Positions 51,882 through 63,434 of a stretch of 64,000 nt of DNA are shown here, piece by piece. Origin of the DNA: Paraphaeosphaeria minitans. Lineage: Eukaryota; Ascomycota; Dothideomycetes; Pleosporales; Didymosphaeriaceae. The DNA is taken from NCBI GenBank assembly GCA_015832175.1, contig WJXW01000018.1, positions 558,001-622,000 of the forward strand, read 5' to 3'. Made by a program: the position numbers and the translations under genes. A model generated the notes under the pieces. The model did no database searches, was not told where the DNA came from, and worked only from the letters and a program-made list of their open reading frames with translations. How positions within the stretch are numbered: the stretch's first letter is position 1; each line of letters begins with the position of its first letter.

Positions 51882-53262
51882 ATGAAGTAATGTCTCGGTA
51901 CAGCCACTCGATGTATAATTCCTAGATACCCTAGATTCCGCTTCAATAGTAATTTGTGCGCTCACTGCTAACATGCCATCACGAATTTACGGTTGTACGT
52001 CCAAGTGAAGCTCTGATGAGACTCTAAACGCTCAAACGCTTCATGTTGCGTTTGACTGATCTCATATTTGCATTTCGCATTTGATCACGATATACACTCT
52101 TCTCGAAGCCCCACAGCCTTCAACAGCTTATCGAAGCGCGGCGTCCCTATACCGGTCACAAGATCCCAGCCTTTTGTTGCGAAATCCGTTGGCGACGGAA
52201 ACTTGCTTGGAGGTTTGGGCGCCGGCGATGGCTTAGCGGTTGTTAAGCTCGCCGAGGCAGTTCGAGAGACTGATCTTATTGCGGTCGGCTGCTTTGGATT
52301 TGTAGTCCACGGTGCCGTATGGAGTTCTCAGGCAAAGCGGTGTCACACCGGCAGTAGCCCACACCTTTTCGATGGTGGGTTTGCCACCCTGAGTTTGGAT
52401 AGTAGGGACCAAGCGGAAATGTTGTTGACCGAGGGGTGCACGTAGGTACCTGGTCGACGGTGAATCTAGGCCTTTCTGGAAAATTGTTGTAGTATATCCC
52501 CCTGACGCTACGGTAGGCTGGGAACAGTCAGGTGCGCAACATCGACGAGCGGCGTTCATGGATGGAGAAGTCATGCTGCGAGCTAGAAATTCCGCATGCG
52601 AATCAAGTCTTCATGGCGTCAGTGGAAAACACATTTCTGTGAGGGCGATTTTGGAATGCTCGATATTACAGAGCACTTAGAATCTATTGAGGCTAATCTT
52701 GGGATAGATTCATTACCACTCGTCGAAATATGCTCAATCGGCATTACGATAATAGAGTTGGTGACTTCCAGGATGACAGGATATGAGTTCAACACCATCT
52801 CAAAGCAAACTTCGAACTTTTAATCCACACAAATATTGAAATTCCAAATCTCACGGGAGGCCATGGTAATATAAGCAATTCACGTGATGTATACATTCAC
52901 TGCCAAGAGTATGCTTTAGTGGCAAGTCACGAGGCGTTCTGCCCGGAACGTAGCTTTCTGCGTGACTTTCAACTATAGCTCCACATGCTGTACCATTTGA
53001 ATCTCACAATGGGCACCGACCCGGTTAATAGGTCACTGCCAGTCGTATCTCGCAAACGCGTCAAGTAGCGCTAAGCTCGTCTGAGAGTTAGCGCTCCTGC
53101 CTCAACCTCTCCACCGACGCCTTGCCCGCGCCGCCTCTTCTACCTTCCACCCTCAGCGGCTATATATTCAGGCGCCACTCACGATCCACTGTTCAACCGC
53201 TCAATCACCCGTTACTTGATTCTGTCGCGAGGTCGCTTTCGGCCACAGGAAGCCAGCCCACC
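51882..53262. other. Intergenic, no supported gene
   Basis: Small frames occur at 52068-52445 (both strands) and 52596-52823. None has a domain, splice support or codon pattern. AT-rich from about 52600 to 53000. Confidence 0.45.
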
Positions 53263-54414
53263 ATGCCGCGCCGCAAACCGCCCGATCCAAATCTCAACCA
53301 AGACCTCGATGCTGTAAAACTGCTGAGGAAGAGCCTGGCAGCTCTGCGCCTGGCGCAGAACAAGGCAAGGGAAGTCGAATGGCGAATTATGCTGGAAGAC
53401 CGGAGGAAGAAGCAAGCTGAGTTAGCGACGCAAAAAGAAGCCGAGGCCAAGCGAAAAGCTTACGCGGAGGAAATAGAGATGCGGAAATGCGCATATAACG
53501 ACCAGAAGCGGTTGGCTCTGAAGACTTTGGGTCCCTTCCTGGCGCTGCCTGCTGAGGTCCGTAACATAGTGTACTCATTCTGCCAGGAGCCCAAACTACT
53601 GGCCTTGAAGCCTCAGATAAGCGGCTCGAGCTACAATAAGATCGGCGAATACTTTGCTTTGACGCAAGTTAACAGGCAGATCCGTGCTGAGTTCATGCCC
53701 ATGCACCGAAAGCATACAGTTCGTGCCACGATGGATCCCTGGGAAGTCGTCCGCTTCGTCGACACATTTTTCCCTTTGCATGAAACGGGCGATGACGCTG
53801 CCACCGAGGTTCACATCGTCCTCAATCGCGACCCCATCATGGGCTCTGTGTACGATTATCTTCAGATCCCCAGGTTTGACCTCAAGCCACTCTTGGAGCT
53901 GACCATATATGAGCCACGGTTCTGCTTTTCCTTCAGCTACCTGAGAATATCCAAACGAAAAATTCCGGGTTTCTCGTTTTGGAGCGATCACCAAGCTCCT
54001 CGCAGACACGTTCCGAAGGAGCAATTGCGGAGACTATTCGATGAATCGCAGATCCAAGGTCCAGGATCTGCGTGGGCTTTCTTTCTGGCACATTGCCGTC
54101 AATGTGAGCTGCATCACACAGAAGATGGCAGATTGACCTTAAAATTCGTGACGGAAGAAGGATTTCCCATCTCTGGCGTGGCTTCATGGTTAGATGCGTG
54201 GGGCTTCGAGTGGGACTCAGCTTCGTTACGTCCCCTCAATGCGATGAAGTCGTTCTTCCGTATTCACGCCATCAGGGTCACGATTGCTCATGCGGAAGAC
54301 GAAGCGGCGACTGAGCCGAGGACCGCAGAATCAAACGGTGTTACCCAATGGGATCCATTGCTCCACCCCTGGTGGCCCAGAAAACGTCTGCGCTCTCTGG
54401 CAGATGGTGACTGA
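53263..54414 (+). CDS. F-box-like / 2EXR-type hypothetical protein, 383 aa
   Basis: Intronless. Start set at 53263 (CACCATGCCG, MPRRKPPDP); an upstream in-frame Met at 53122 only adds a Ser/Pro leader. Residues about 25-85 form a charged coiled coil (ALRLAQNKAREVEWR..). The block FLALPAEVRNIVYSFC at about residues 92-107 is the F-box-like/2EXR opening found in many fungal proteins, followed by ALTQVNRQIRAEFMPM, its usual second half. The remainder is a globular C-terminal region ending in a basic PRKRLRSL stretch. Such proteins often act as substrate adaptors of ubiquitin ligases or have unknown function. Confidence 0.75.
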   Translation: MPRRKPPDPNLNQDLDAVKLLRKSLAALRLAQNKAREVEWRIMLEDRRKKQAELATQKEAEAKRKAYAEEIEMRKCAYNDQKRLALKTLGPFLALPAEVRNIVYSFCQEPKLLALKPQISGSSYNKIGEYFALTQVNRQIRAEFMPMHRKHTVRATMDPWEVVRFVDTFFPLHETGDDAATEVHIVLNRDPIMGSVYDYLQIPRFDLKPLLELTIYEPRFCFSFSYLRISKRKIPGFSFWSDHQAPRRHVPKEQLRRLFDESQIQGPGSAWAFFLAHCRQCELHHTEDGRLTLKFVTEEGFPISGVASWLDAWGFEWDSASLRPLNAMKSFFRIHAIRVTIAHAEDEAATEPRTAESNGVTQWDPLLHPWWPRKRLRSLADGD

Positions 54415-55011
54415 TGCGGAGCGAACAGGTTCTCCACGCGTCAACATGGGCAATCCGACGGATCTCCAACGTCAGTGAGAAAAAAAAAGTCCTTCTCAAG
54501 CCCATTGCCCAAGCCCGAGTTTCAGGCTTCAGTCTCACCAAGTCACCAAACCCTCTCTACATGCAGTCGCCGTCCTGCATGGGATGATTAATACAACCAC
54601 ATCTGCGAGCTCTTTCTGTCACCTCAACCATGTGGGTGAGACCTAACCTGGTAGCACCCAGATAAAACGGCCTATGCTTGGTTCTTCCCCTGCAAGTTAC
54701 ATCAAACTACTTGTGAGACCTGCGATTCGTCGGTCTCTTCGAAGTCCGACACACTGTCCTGTAACATATTGCAATACGCACTTTCGTCGTGCTACCTTTT
54801 CAGAAGGGCAACGGCATCAATCGCGCAAGTTCGTGTTCGTGCCCTCGATGGGACCGTTTGACGGTAGTAGCATTCCGGACGTAGGACTAGGTACCAAAGT
54901 ATGAAACTAGAAAGATCGAAATCAATGCGATGATGTACTCAGCACACGGAAAAAAGATATCATGGATCCGTGGTATCATTCTTCTCGATTACTTCATCCA
55001 TGCCCACGAAG
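54415..55011. other. Intergenic, no gene seen
   Basis: Between the F-box-like gene and the GNAT gene (tail to tail). No repeats or motifs of note. Confidence 0.5.
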
Positions 55012-56199
55012 TCACTTATTCCCAAATTGCCCCTCGAAATCCGCCTCCGCCTCCGCCTCCCCCTGTTCCGCCCCCACCAACGCCCTCCACTCCCCCTCCA
55101 CCAGCCCAAACTCCACCCCATCCCACCACCGCCCCTCGTGCCACAAGCTCTCCCGCTCGCGGCCCTCCTCCACGAACCCCAGCCTCGCGTACAGCCGGCA
55201 CGCGCCCTCGTTCCACGCAAACGCCCGGATGCGCACCTTGTGCAGGCCGGCGCGGTGGAACGCGTAGGCCAGCGCCCAGCGGATGGCTTCGCTGCCGTAG
55301 CCGCGGCCTTGGTGCGCGGGGAGGATTTGGATGCCGATTTCGGTGCTGCGATGGTGGCGCATGTGGGGGGGAAGGGAGGTGAGGTGGATTTGGCCGATGG
55401 GGGTGCCGGGGCGGGGAGGCGGGGTAGTTGGTGTGGAGATGGGGGTGGGCGTGGGAGTGGGAGAAGATGTTGGGGGTGGGGGCGCTGTGGTGCTGTTCAG
55501 AGGGTGTGTTCTTGGGTGGGTAACGTTGTCATCCCGGGGGATGGCACTTACGCGCAGGCACGTCTTCGGGGAGACATATTATCTGTCATCCCAACATTAG
55601 CTTATCTCTACAACCGGAATCCCCAGCGAAACAGAGAGAATTGACGCTCCTTCACCCAACACCACCAATTGCGCCATGAGAAAAGTTTTCCAAGGTAGGA
55701 TTTGTGGTCACGTGAAGTTGTGTCTGCTAAACCCAAAAAAAGACAAAAAAAAAAAGACAAAAACAGCAAAAAGGAAATCAAACCACGTACGGCAGAAAGC
55801 AAATTTTCCTCCAGGCTCTTCCGGAACTTTTCCGCGTCGCTCGGGCCGGGGAGGTGGTTGTTCCCAGCGTTGCTGTTCATGTACCCGAAGGCGTCGTCGT
55901 TGATGGCGGCGAAGATGGCGTCGTCTTCGGCGCCGCGGACAGCACGGTCTATAGAGGTAGGTGGAACGTCAGCACTGCTGTTTGCGGATGCTTTTGTTTT
56001 TCGTTTTCTCTTGATGGCGATCGGTAGTCAAGGTGTTTCTTTTTTTTTTCTTTTTTTTTCTTTTTGCAAGCAACTACCATATCGCATTGCGGTAGGTACG
56101 GTAGGTAGGTACGGTGTAGGTAGGGAAGGGAAGGGAAGGGAAGGGAAGGTACGTACAGATGAGCCGAGCGCTGCGGAAAGGGTCTTTCTGGCTCGCCAT
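55012..56199 (-). CDS. GNAT-family N-acetyltransferase (RimJ/RimL type), 234 aa
   Basis: Four exons joined in phase: 56199-56157, 55948-55791, 55582-55552 and 55484-55012. The N-terminus SARLIYRAV and EDDAIFAAIND are the opening strand and helix of this family. The acetyl-CoA loop is QGRGYGSEAIRWAL in exon 4, followed by VRIRAFAWNEGACRLYARLGFVEEGR, the canonical C-terminal motif. Between the exon-3 strand (IICLPEDVP) and the core strand (PIGQIHLTSLP) lies a Pro/Thr/Ser-rich insert of about 30 residues (PTPTPTPIST..), unusual in this fold. Substrate is unknown. Intron 1 carries a GGGAA microsatellite. Confidence 0.85.
56124..56149. repeat. (GGGAA)n microsatellite in GNAT intron 1
   Basis: About five GGGAA units; on the coding strand this makes a CCTTC-rich tract inside the first intron. 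Confidence 0.85.
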
Positions 56200-56788
56200 C
56201 GTGGAAGTCCGAGAAGTTATCGACAATCCCGCAGACCTTAATTTTTTTTTGGTCGTTGGATCAGGGACGCGACGGTATCTATACTTGTACGATGGGCTGC
56301 ACACAATACTTGAAGTACCGTATCGTATCGTACCGTCCCGTGTGGACTTTGGCGGTGATTTCGGTTCTGCCAAGGGCGTACCTAGCGGATAAATAAGGGC
56401 GGTGTGGGGTCAGGTTCCCCCATCGTAGCGCGGTCTAAAGCGGAAAGTGGAGCGTTAGTCTACCTAACAGTAGGTAGCCGGTGGCGAGTTGGGTCCGAAT
56501 CCGAGTCGTGCGAGAAGATGCGACTATCTACACAGTATACCTACCCATCACCACAGAGTTCCATAATCCACGTGATAACCAGTTCAAAGAGACAATTAGC
56601 CGATTATCTAGATCCCAGAGTTCCATAATCCACGTGTGACAACCAGTTCAAAGAGACAATTAACCGATCATCTACCCAGTGCACCTACCAAGTACACCTA
56701 ACCAAGTACACCTAAGATGCAACACACCACCACCTACCCCTTACCTACCCGACGACCAACCCAAAAAACAACCTTGCCCCTCGAGCAT
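56200..56788. other. Intergenic with a duplicated 40-bp block
   Basis: No gene. GAGTTCCATAATCCACGTG followed by ACCAGTTCAAAGAGACAATTA occurs at about 56560-56598 and again at about 56617-56662, a short direct duplication just downstream of the GH2 gene. Confidence 0.55.
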
Positions 56789-59391
56789 CTACCCTCCTCC
56801 CCCTCCCCTCCCCTCCACGCCCATCGTCCCATTCGTCCGCGCTCTCCTCGCAGCCGCCTCATACAACCCTTGTATGTCCCTCCGCCACATGTCCTTGTCC
56901 ATGCGGTTCACCCTCCGGTCGTACGTCAGCATGCCGTTGACCTCGCCCTCGACGTCCGTCGTCTGCGTCCATACTGCGCCCGAGCACGCGTACTCTTGGA
57001 TCTGGAACTCTAGTTCTTGGAGGATCATGTGGGCACGCAGGTTCCAGATCTTGGGGGTGGCGTCGAGCTCGTAGGTGTTGTTGATGGCGTTGATGGAGGC
57101 GGCGACTTTCCAGGCGCTGTGGGGGGGTGTTAGAGGGGGTGGGAGAGAGAGGTAGAAGGGTGGATGGAGTCAACGTACTGCTCTTCAGAAACATTCTGGC
57201 CAATGCCGCCGAACTCGCCCTGGATAGCGATGCGATGGTCGGTCTCAGAGTTGTAAGGCGAGGAAGGAGTCGAGTACCAAGGAGTTCCGCACTGCGGGGA
57301 CGAGTAATGGTGATTATCCTACTCCAGTCAGCTTCCACTCTTTTACACCCGGGCAACGAAGACAACTTGCATAGAAATCACCCGCACCGTGGTCATGCCA
57401 GCCCGTCACACTGTCGATGAGGCGCGTGGGATCGATCTTCCGAACGTAGTCGGTGAGTATGCCGTCGATGCTTGTGTTGCGGACGCCGTCGTTGCCTTCC
57501 CAGGGCTGGCCCCAGCCCTCGTTGTAGATGACCTGGAATAGTTATTTAGGACGCTAGCCTGGCCAACGCCGCTGTTTGGGGGATGTGGACTCACCCATGT
57601 AACGATGCTCGGGTAGCTCTTCAGTTGATTCACCATTACCGCTAGCTGCCGATCGAACTCTTTCTGCACTGTATCTGGGTCCAGAGAGGGCGTGAGCGAC
57701 ACTCCGGGGCACTGCTTCGCCGTCTCGTCGTTGATGAAAACACTAGATGTAGATAGGGCGGGCATGTCTTGAATGAGCATCAGACCGAGCTGGTCCGCTG
57801 CCTGGTAGAACAGCGCGGGCTCGACCTTGATCTGTGCGAGTGGTCAGGACTATGTGTTTGAAGAAGAGTTACACAAGGCGAGGGACTCACGTGCTTGCGC
57901 ACCATGTTGTAGCCGACTTCCTTCAGGACTTTCAGGTCGGAGACCATGGCGTCGAAACTTGGTGGCGAGTGCAAGCCGTCCGGCCAATAACTGGAAGGAA
58001 TGGGTTAGTCGATGTACTACACGGAAGAGCGTGATCATACCCTTGGTCAAGAGTCCCGAACATGAACACGAACTCGCCGTTCAAAAGTGGCCTTTGGACG
58101 CCATTGACCACGCCCTTTGAAATGGTTCGGAAACCAGTGTAACTCTGCACGGCATCGCTGCCCAATTTGACAGTGATGTTGTACAGCGTAGGACTGTCCG
58201 GGGACCAGAGCTGCGGCGAGTCCACGACGAAAGAATGGGCCTTATTGACGGGAACTTTGATCTTCAGCTTGACGAGCTCAGAGTTGGGTTCGTAGAGAAT
58301 GAAATCAGCAGTCGTAGTTGTATTAGAGGTGGTATGGACCGTTATGTCGACTGGCGCGATTAGTACAATTTTCTCGAGATCATGATTGCAATGTTAGAGC
58401 GGGAAGTCTGAGCTTGCGTTGTATAGGGTAATACAATCAGGTGTCCTTAAAAAAATATGAAATGGAGACGTATTCGCGTACCCTTGCCATCTGCACCCGC
58501 ATTGATATGGAGCTTTTCAATACTGTCCGCTGGCGCTGATTCCAACCATACGGTCTGCCAGATTCCACTACACGGTGTGTAAAAGATGTGTTCTGGGATC
58601 AACTTCTGCTTGCCAATCGGAACATTGTAAGGCCACAAATTCGTCGGGTCGAACACAAATACCACACTAACCTCATGTCAGAAAAGCCGAAGACAGAAAA
58701 ACCATATGTACGAGGTACGCACAGCTCATTGGTACCATTCTTGTTCAGCTGGTCCGTAATGTCGATGTTAAAAGCCCAGTATCCACCCGTGTGGTTCGCA
58801 ACCTGCTTCTCGTTGACGAAGACAGTGGCCTGGTAGTCGACAGCTGCGAAGTTCAGCAGCACCCTCTCGGTCCAGGAGTCTGGCACATTGAAAGTCGTCC
58901 GGTACCAGCTATGAATGGTATAATTGCCCATGACACCTATTGCCATTAGCTACCCCGGTTTCAACACCACACCAGGTGCAACAAAAAGTTGGACTTTCTT
59001 GGCCACATCCCTCCGTTGGATTCGCCCATGTTTTCCTGCCTCCAGTGTGCTTGCGGAATGTCAACTTACCAGACAACGCCGACTCCAGACAAAACGGCAC
59101 CAGCACCGAACTCTCCAACTCTTGCCTAAACGGCGGCCGCTCCATCTCGCTTTCCCCCCCACTCGCATTCCGATACTGCCACACGCCATTCAAATTCCTC
59201 CACTCGCTCCTCGCCATCTGCGGCCGCGGATACTCGGGCCACGGAGTCGTTCCCACTTTCTCCGTCCACGGCGTATCCAGCGGTCCCTGCTTGAGCTCAT
59301 ATCCGCTCGTTCCGTTTGCCTTCGGGGTGGCGAAGCCCTGTCCGAGGACCGCGGACACCAGCAGCGTCACAGCTCCTAGTGAGCCAAACAT
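56789..59391 (-). CDS. Secreted glycoside hydrolase family 2 (beta-galactosidase/glucuronidase-like), 665 aa
   Basis: Nine exons rebuilt in frame: 59391-59070, 58936-58723, 58666-58482, 58350-58041, 57990-57891, 57831-57595, 57532-57371, 57318-57179 and 57116-56789. It has a signal peptide (LGAVTLLVSAVLGQGFA). Domain order is a jelly-roll sugar-binding domain (YTIHSWYRTTFNVP, FAAVDYQATVFVN), an Ig-like domain (residues about 200-300) and a TIM barrel. The acid/base Glu is E461 in VIYNEGWG and the nucleophile is E545 in IQGEFGG, with NVSEE after it. The seventh intron uses a GC donor (TAT|GCAAGT), required to keep the frame. Extracellular glycosidase; exact sugar specificity is not readable. 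TATA box 102 bp upstream. Confidence 0.9.
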
Positions 59392-61038
59392 CTTGGGGAG
59401 GTGCAGTGATGGGAGTATGCACCGGTTGCCTCGAGGAAGTCTGTGTTTTGGGAGAGGGATACAGAGGAGAGCAGGGAAGCCATGGGTAGGCCTTTTATAT
59501 GTACTGGGGAGAGACGCTAGAGTATGGGGAGGTCGTTTGACAGGGTCAGCTGCAGGGGCGGCGCTGTGTATACTGCACGTCTTAGACTGGGACTAGTACA
59601 GCTGCTGCCTGCGTTTGTCGATTGTGATCGTGGGGGGGCAGGTGGCAGAGTTGAATTACTTGTTTTCACTTATTTGGGTCATGAGTCAGTTCGAGGGCCA
59701 GGCTGGTAGGTAAAGTCGAATCCGTCATCGAGGTTCACCCTTGGAAAGTAAAGCAACGCAAAGCAAAGCAAGCAGTCTCCGTGAACAAAGACGGTGATAC
59801 AGCTCCAGCAAGAGTTCCCAGTCAAGTCTGGGGTAGCGCAGCAACGGCGTGGCTGCAGGTTGCTTCTAAACCGGCTAAGGGTCCGGGATTACCGAATACA
59901 TCAAGGGTGGATCATTGCCGCAACGCGGATGCATAGCGCCTTGGCGGAGAGAAGCTTCTCCAGTTTTTGAGACCTTCCCCGCATCCTTCATTGCGATTGT
60001 GGATTCCCCGATCCGTGCTTCTGGTCTGATACTCGACGTCCGGCCTGTCAGCATTTGACAAGGAGCAGGTTAGAGGTAGCATTGCGCCGAGGTGGTGTCA
60101 GTGGTTGTGGAAGCATGATTGATCTCTAGACCCCACGGCATAGATGTCGTGGCGCGTGTAGGTCGTCTCAAAAAGCGATTGCCTTTTGTATTGTCAAATA
60201 CGGCATAGGTAAAAAGAGACAAACGGTACATTGCAGAGTCTGCCGTGTAGTCGTCAAATTAGGTAGTGCTCACTTGCGGCCACGGCCAGTGGCTCCGTCG
60301 TGTCTCCCAAAGCTCATGTCTCATTGAATGCACCGCTGCAATGGGACGCTGTCCACCGGTGACGTATACGCTGGCAAAGCTCGGCGCCATTGAAAGATGC
60401 AGCAACTCGAGAGAGAAATGATGGCCGCGATGCAGACCCCGCAGAAGACTAACACACGCAGGGCTCGCTTGCGTCACGTGAGTCGGCTCTTCACCCTAGC
60501 ACCTTCCACATGAAGAAAGAAGCTCAGGCCACGCCGTGTAGATGGGAAAATTACATTAAATTATCATACGTCATTCCCTATTCCTATCCAGCCATAAACA
60601 CAATCATAAGTTTCGTACGGCGGTAGTGCCGCACGCGCTTCGGGAGCGCGGTGCAAACATGCGATGCGCATGCTTGTGCGCTGTAGTATAGAACGCTTCG
60701 AAGCTTCTTCTTCGCATAGGTGTCTCAGCCTTGTTCATGTCTGTTGACCGCTATCCGCGGTGCTACGCGTTTGGACGCTGTACATGTTGAACAACAGAGC
60801 TCTGCGCTCTGGGTGGAACCTTCCTCTTCCAGTTGCTCCTAGGTCGCGGAACAAACAGTGTCCAAGTCTCTCCGAGTGTTGCTGCGCTGTTTTCCGTACA
60901 ATTCGGTGTTTAGCTCCCATGTCGGGTCGCTCGTCGGAGCCTGATGACGGATGGCACGCCGCTGGGAGTGTAACCCATTCGTTCCGCCCGCCAGGATTCA
61001 AAAGTAAGCTACCTCACATACCGATATCTAGCAAGGCG
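59392..61038. other. Intergenic, no gene seen
   Basis: GH2 promoter on the left; the rest has only small frames with no motifs. A short AAAGCAACGCAAAGCAAAGCAAGC run lies near 59750. Confidence 0.5.
59493..59500 (-). promoter_or_regulatory. TATA box of the GH2 gene
   Basis: TATAAAAG on the minus strand, 102 bp before the ATG at 59391. Confidence 0.5.
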
Positions 61039-63231
61039 CTACGCAAGTAGGTTACGAGGCTTGCGCCATCTGCTTGGTTTCACGACTCCGCTCGACGGGC
61101 TTGGGGATCGGTCTGAGTCCGGTGTTATTGGAGTCCTGAACGATTGCGGCGAGATCGGAGCAAGCGGCAAAAGAGGGGATAGAGGCGGTGACGAAAAGCG
61201 AGAAGAAAGAGGCGGCGACGAAAAGCGAGGGGAAAGAGGCGGCGACGTTTCGTATGCCGTCAAGACACGGGGCGGCACCGGCCGCTTTGAAGTCGTATTG
61301 GAGGACGAGGAAAACGTTGACCAGGTCTCGTCATCATCCGTCTCTGAGATTCCCGAAAGCGTTGACCGGGCCGAGTAGGAATTGAGTATGGACGACATGC
61401 GTGATGAGGCTGTTGACTCTCGAATAGTATCCGAACTACGGATAGTATCTGCGTCGGAGGATGTTGAAGAGATGGACGAGCCCGAGATGGATGATGCGCG
61501 ATTCGACTCTGTCCATCCTCCATCGGAACCCGATCGCGCGGATGCTGCAGGAGCTATGTCCTGTTTGTGCGATCCGCAGTGTATGTCGTCGATGGTAGTG
61601 TATTCGAGAAGGATGTCGGTAAGTTGTGACCGGACTTCCCTCGCGCTTGGGCGCATGTGCGCGTTTCTGCTCAGCATGGTCCGGACGAGTATCAGGATAT
61701 GCGGTATTGCTACAAACTCGTCGTGCTCAAATGCTGACGCCGAGTCTTCCAGAATCTTCATCCACGACTCGATTTTGTCCATGTTGGCATGGTACGATGA
61801 GTCCGTCCGCGAGTTCTTTCCACCGGCCACGTTCACCTTCTCCTTTTGCTTGGTAGACCTGTGCTTGACAAAGTCATTTGGCTTCTTCTTGAGCAAGAAG
61901 GTCACCATCTCAACAAACACACAACCGAGAGAGTACACGTCCGCCTGCTCAGTTTCGTGTACCCGAGACCTCTGCCGCTGCACCGGCTGCTTGGTCACTC
62001 TCCGGAATCCGAAATTGAAACCGGAGAACTCATTTTGCGTTGGAGACTTTGTCAGCTTCTGGCGCGAACCGCTGCTGGTCGATGAGCCCGAGGAGCTCTT
62101 GCTCGCGATCGAAGGTTTCCGTCGCGTTCCAACGATGGACAGAGGAGCCGGTGCATCGGGCTCCATCGGTTCGTTTGGGTTTTGCGTCTCTGCCGCCCCA
62201 TAAATGTACGCATCCATCGGATCTGGTTTCTTGTCTCGTGTAAACGTAGACAAGCTTGCGATGTCGCTGAATGCTATGTTGTTGTGCTCGTCTATGATGA
62301 TGTTGGAAGGGCGAATGGCAGAATGGCAGTAGCCGTTCCGATGCAACGTCGCAACGGCATCCGCTAGGCAGAGCATCCAGTTGAGGACCAGCTGCCGCCT
62401 CTCGGGTTTGGGCAGTCTCCTATACTGTGGGGGCTCTCGGTGGTCGATGAAGGTTTTCAGCGTGTGTTGGCCGACGAAGTTGGTTAGGGTGTAACCGAAA
62501 CCTTTCGAGGTGTAGGAAGCCCAAATCGGGGCAATGTGCTCGTGCTCGACCATCTGGGCGCTCTCGACGTCCATGATGTAGTCCTCTTCGAAGGCAAAGG
62601 CAGACTCTGAGTTGCCCAACGCAAACTTCCTCCTGACCAAGACTTCGTGGGGCTTCTTCGGCAAGTGCACCCGCGACCACGGCTGCAGGGCAACGGCGGG
62701 GGGCAGTCCCATGACGAATTCCAGCGGGATCTGCTCGTTCGAGGCATAATCTATATGTGAGGCGGGCCCTAGGACCCGGAGCAAGAAGGAGAACTGGGTC
62801 TGATAGAAACGGACGTTGGCCTGGTCGTCTCGCCTGTTGGCCAATGCCAGCTGCTCGATGTCGTCCATGGACAGGGGCAGGTCGTCATCATCCCAGCTCT
62901 TTTCGACGACAGTGAAGATGCGGTCGGCCTCGCCGATCTCGACCAAGATCAGGAACAAGCGGCGGGCCTTTTCCAGGATCCACTCCAGGTAGGTGTCGTC
63001 GGTCAGGTCGCCAAAGCCTACGGGTCTGCTCAGGCGGTCGCGCTCCTTGGGCTGCAGGCGCGAATTGACATAGTCCTCGTTCACCTTCTCGTCGATGCGC
63101 TCCTCGGTCCACCAGATCTGCTGCAGGGCATACTGCGGGGTAACGAGCGAATGGCCGCCGTAGCCGTAGATCAGAGCATTGAGCGCGACGGTCTGATCGT
63201 TGACGACGTTGTTGAGGGTTCGGGCCGTCAT
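61039..63231 (-). CDS. Protein-kinase-fold protein with lost catalytic motifs (pseudokinase), 730 aa
   Basis: Single-exon gene. The N-terminal 180 residues are helical and unrecognised. A kinase-like domain follows. The catalytic loop reads NGYCHSAIRPSNIII (about residues 298-312): the HRD Asp is gone (Ser-Ala), while the Asn of the loop is kept. DFG is replaced by SDI (AFSDIAS). The C-lobe signature ADVYSLGCVFVEM is intact, separated by a long Ser-rich insert (SSSGSSTSSGSRQ). So the fold is present but phosphotransfer is unlikely, pointing to a scaffold or ATP-binding role. The C-terminus is Ser/Pro-rich with three SPPLS.RFS repeats. The start is the first Met. Confidence 0.85.
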   Translation of the reverse strand: MTARTLNNVVNDQTVALNALIYGYGGHSLVTPQYALQQIWWTEERIDEKVNEDYVNSRLQPKERDRLSRPVGFGDLTDDTYLEWILEKARRLFLILVEIGEADRIFTVVEKSWDDDDLPLSMDDIEQLALANRRDDQANVRFYQTQFSFLLRVLGPASHIDYASNEQIPLEFVMGLPPAVALQPWSRVHLPKKPHEVLVRRKFALGNSESAFAFEEDYIMDVESAQMVEHEHIAPIWASYTSKGFGYTLTNFVGQHTLKTFIDHREPPQYRRLPKPERRQLVLNWMLCLADAVATLHRNGYCHSAIRPSNIIIDEHNNIAFSDIASLSTFTRDKKPDPMDAYIYGAAETQNPNEPMEPDAPAPLSIVGTRRKPSIASKSSSGSSTSSGSRQKLTKSPTQNEFSGFNFGFRRVTKQPVQRQRSRVHETEQADVYSLGCVFVEMVTFLLKKKPNDFVKHRSTKQKEKVNVAGGKNSRTDSSYHANMDKIESWMKILEDSASAFEHDEFVAIPHILILVRTMLSRNAHMRPSAREVRSQLTDILLEYTTIDDIHCGSHKQDIAPAASARSGSDGGWTESNRASSISGSSISSTSSDADTIRSSDTIRESTASSRMSSILNSYSARSTLSGISETDDDETWSTFSSSSNTTSKRPVPPRVLTAYETSPPLSPRFSSPPLSSRFSSPPLSPLLPLAPISPQSFRTPITPDSDRSPSPSSGVVKPSRWRKPRNLLA

Positions 63232-63361
63232 GTCGTCAGGTGTGCATCGGGGTGACCAGGGTGGTGCGAGCTGGTGGTCCTCGGGGCTGGCGGTCAGTGG
63301 TGCTCATGTCGGGATGCGGGTGTGGAGAGGGCGCTGGCAGGCATGGGGAGGGACAGCAGAT

Positions 63362-63434
63362 GGGTAGGTAGGTAGGTGGGTGGCGTGGGGAGGGACAGCA
63401 GCAGATGGATAGATAGGTAGGTGGGTAGGTAGGT
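63362..63434. repeat. (GGTA)n / GGTG-type microsatellite
   Basis: GGTAGGTAGGTAGGTGGGTGG and related units over about 70 bp, with an interspersed GGGAGGGACAGCAG that also occurs just upstream. Confidence 0.8.

Noticed and set aside
51123..51974. 283-codon open frame on the minus strand
   Set aside because: Antisense of the tetraspan gene, whose two-exon product has clean membrane segments.
52596..52823. 75-codon frame in an AT-rich region
   Set aside because: Short, no motif and no supporting neighbours; could be a remnant but cannot be supported.
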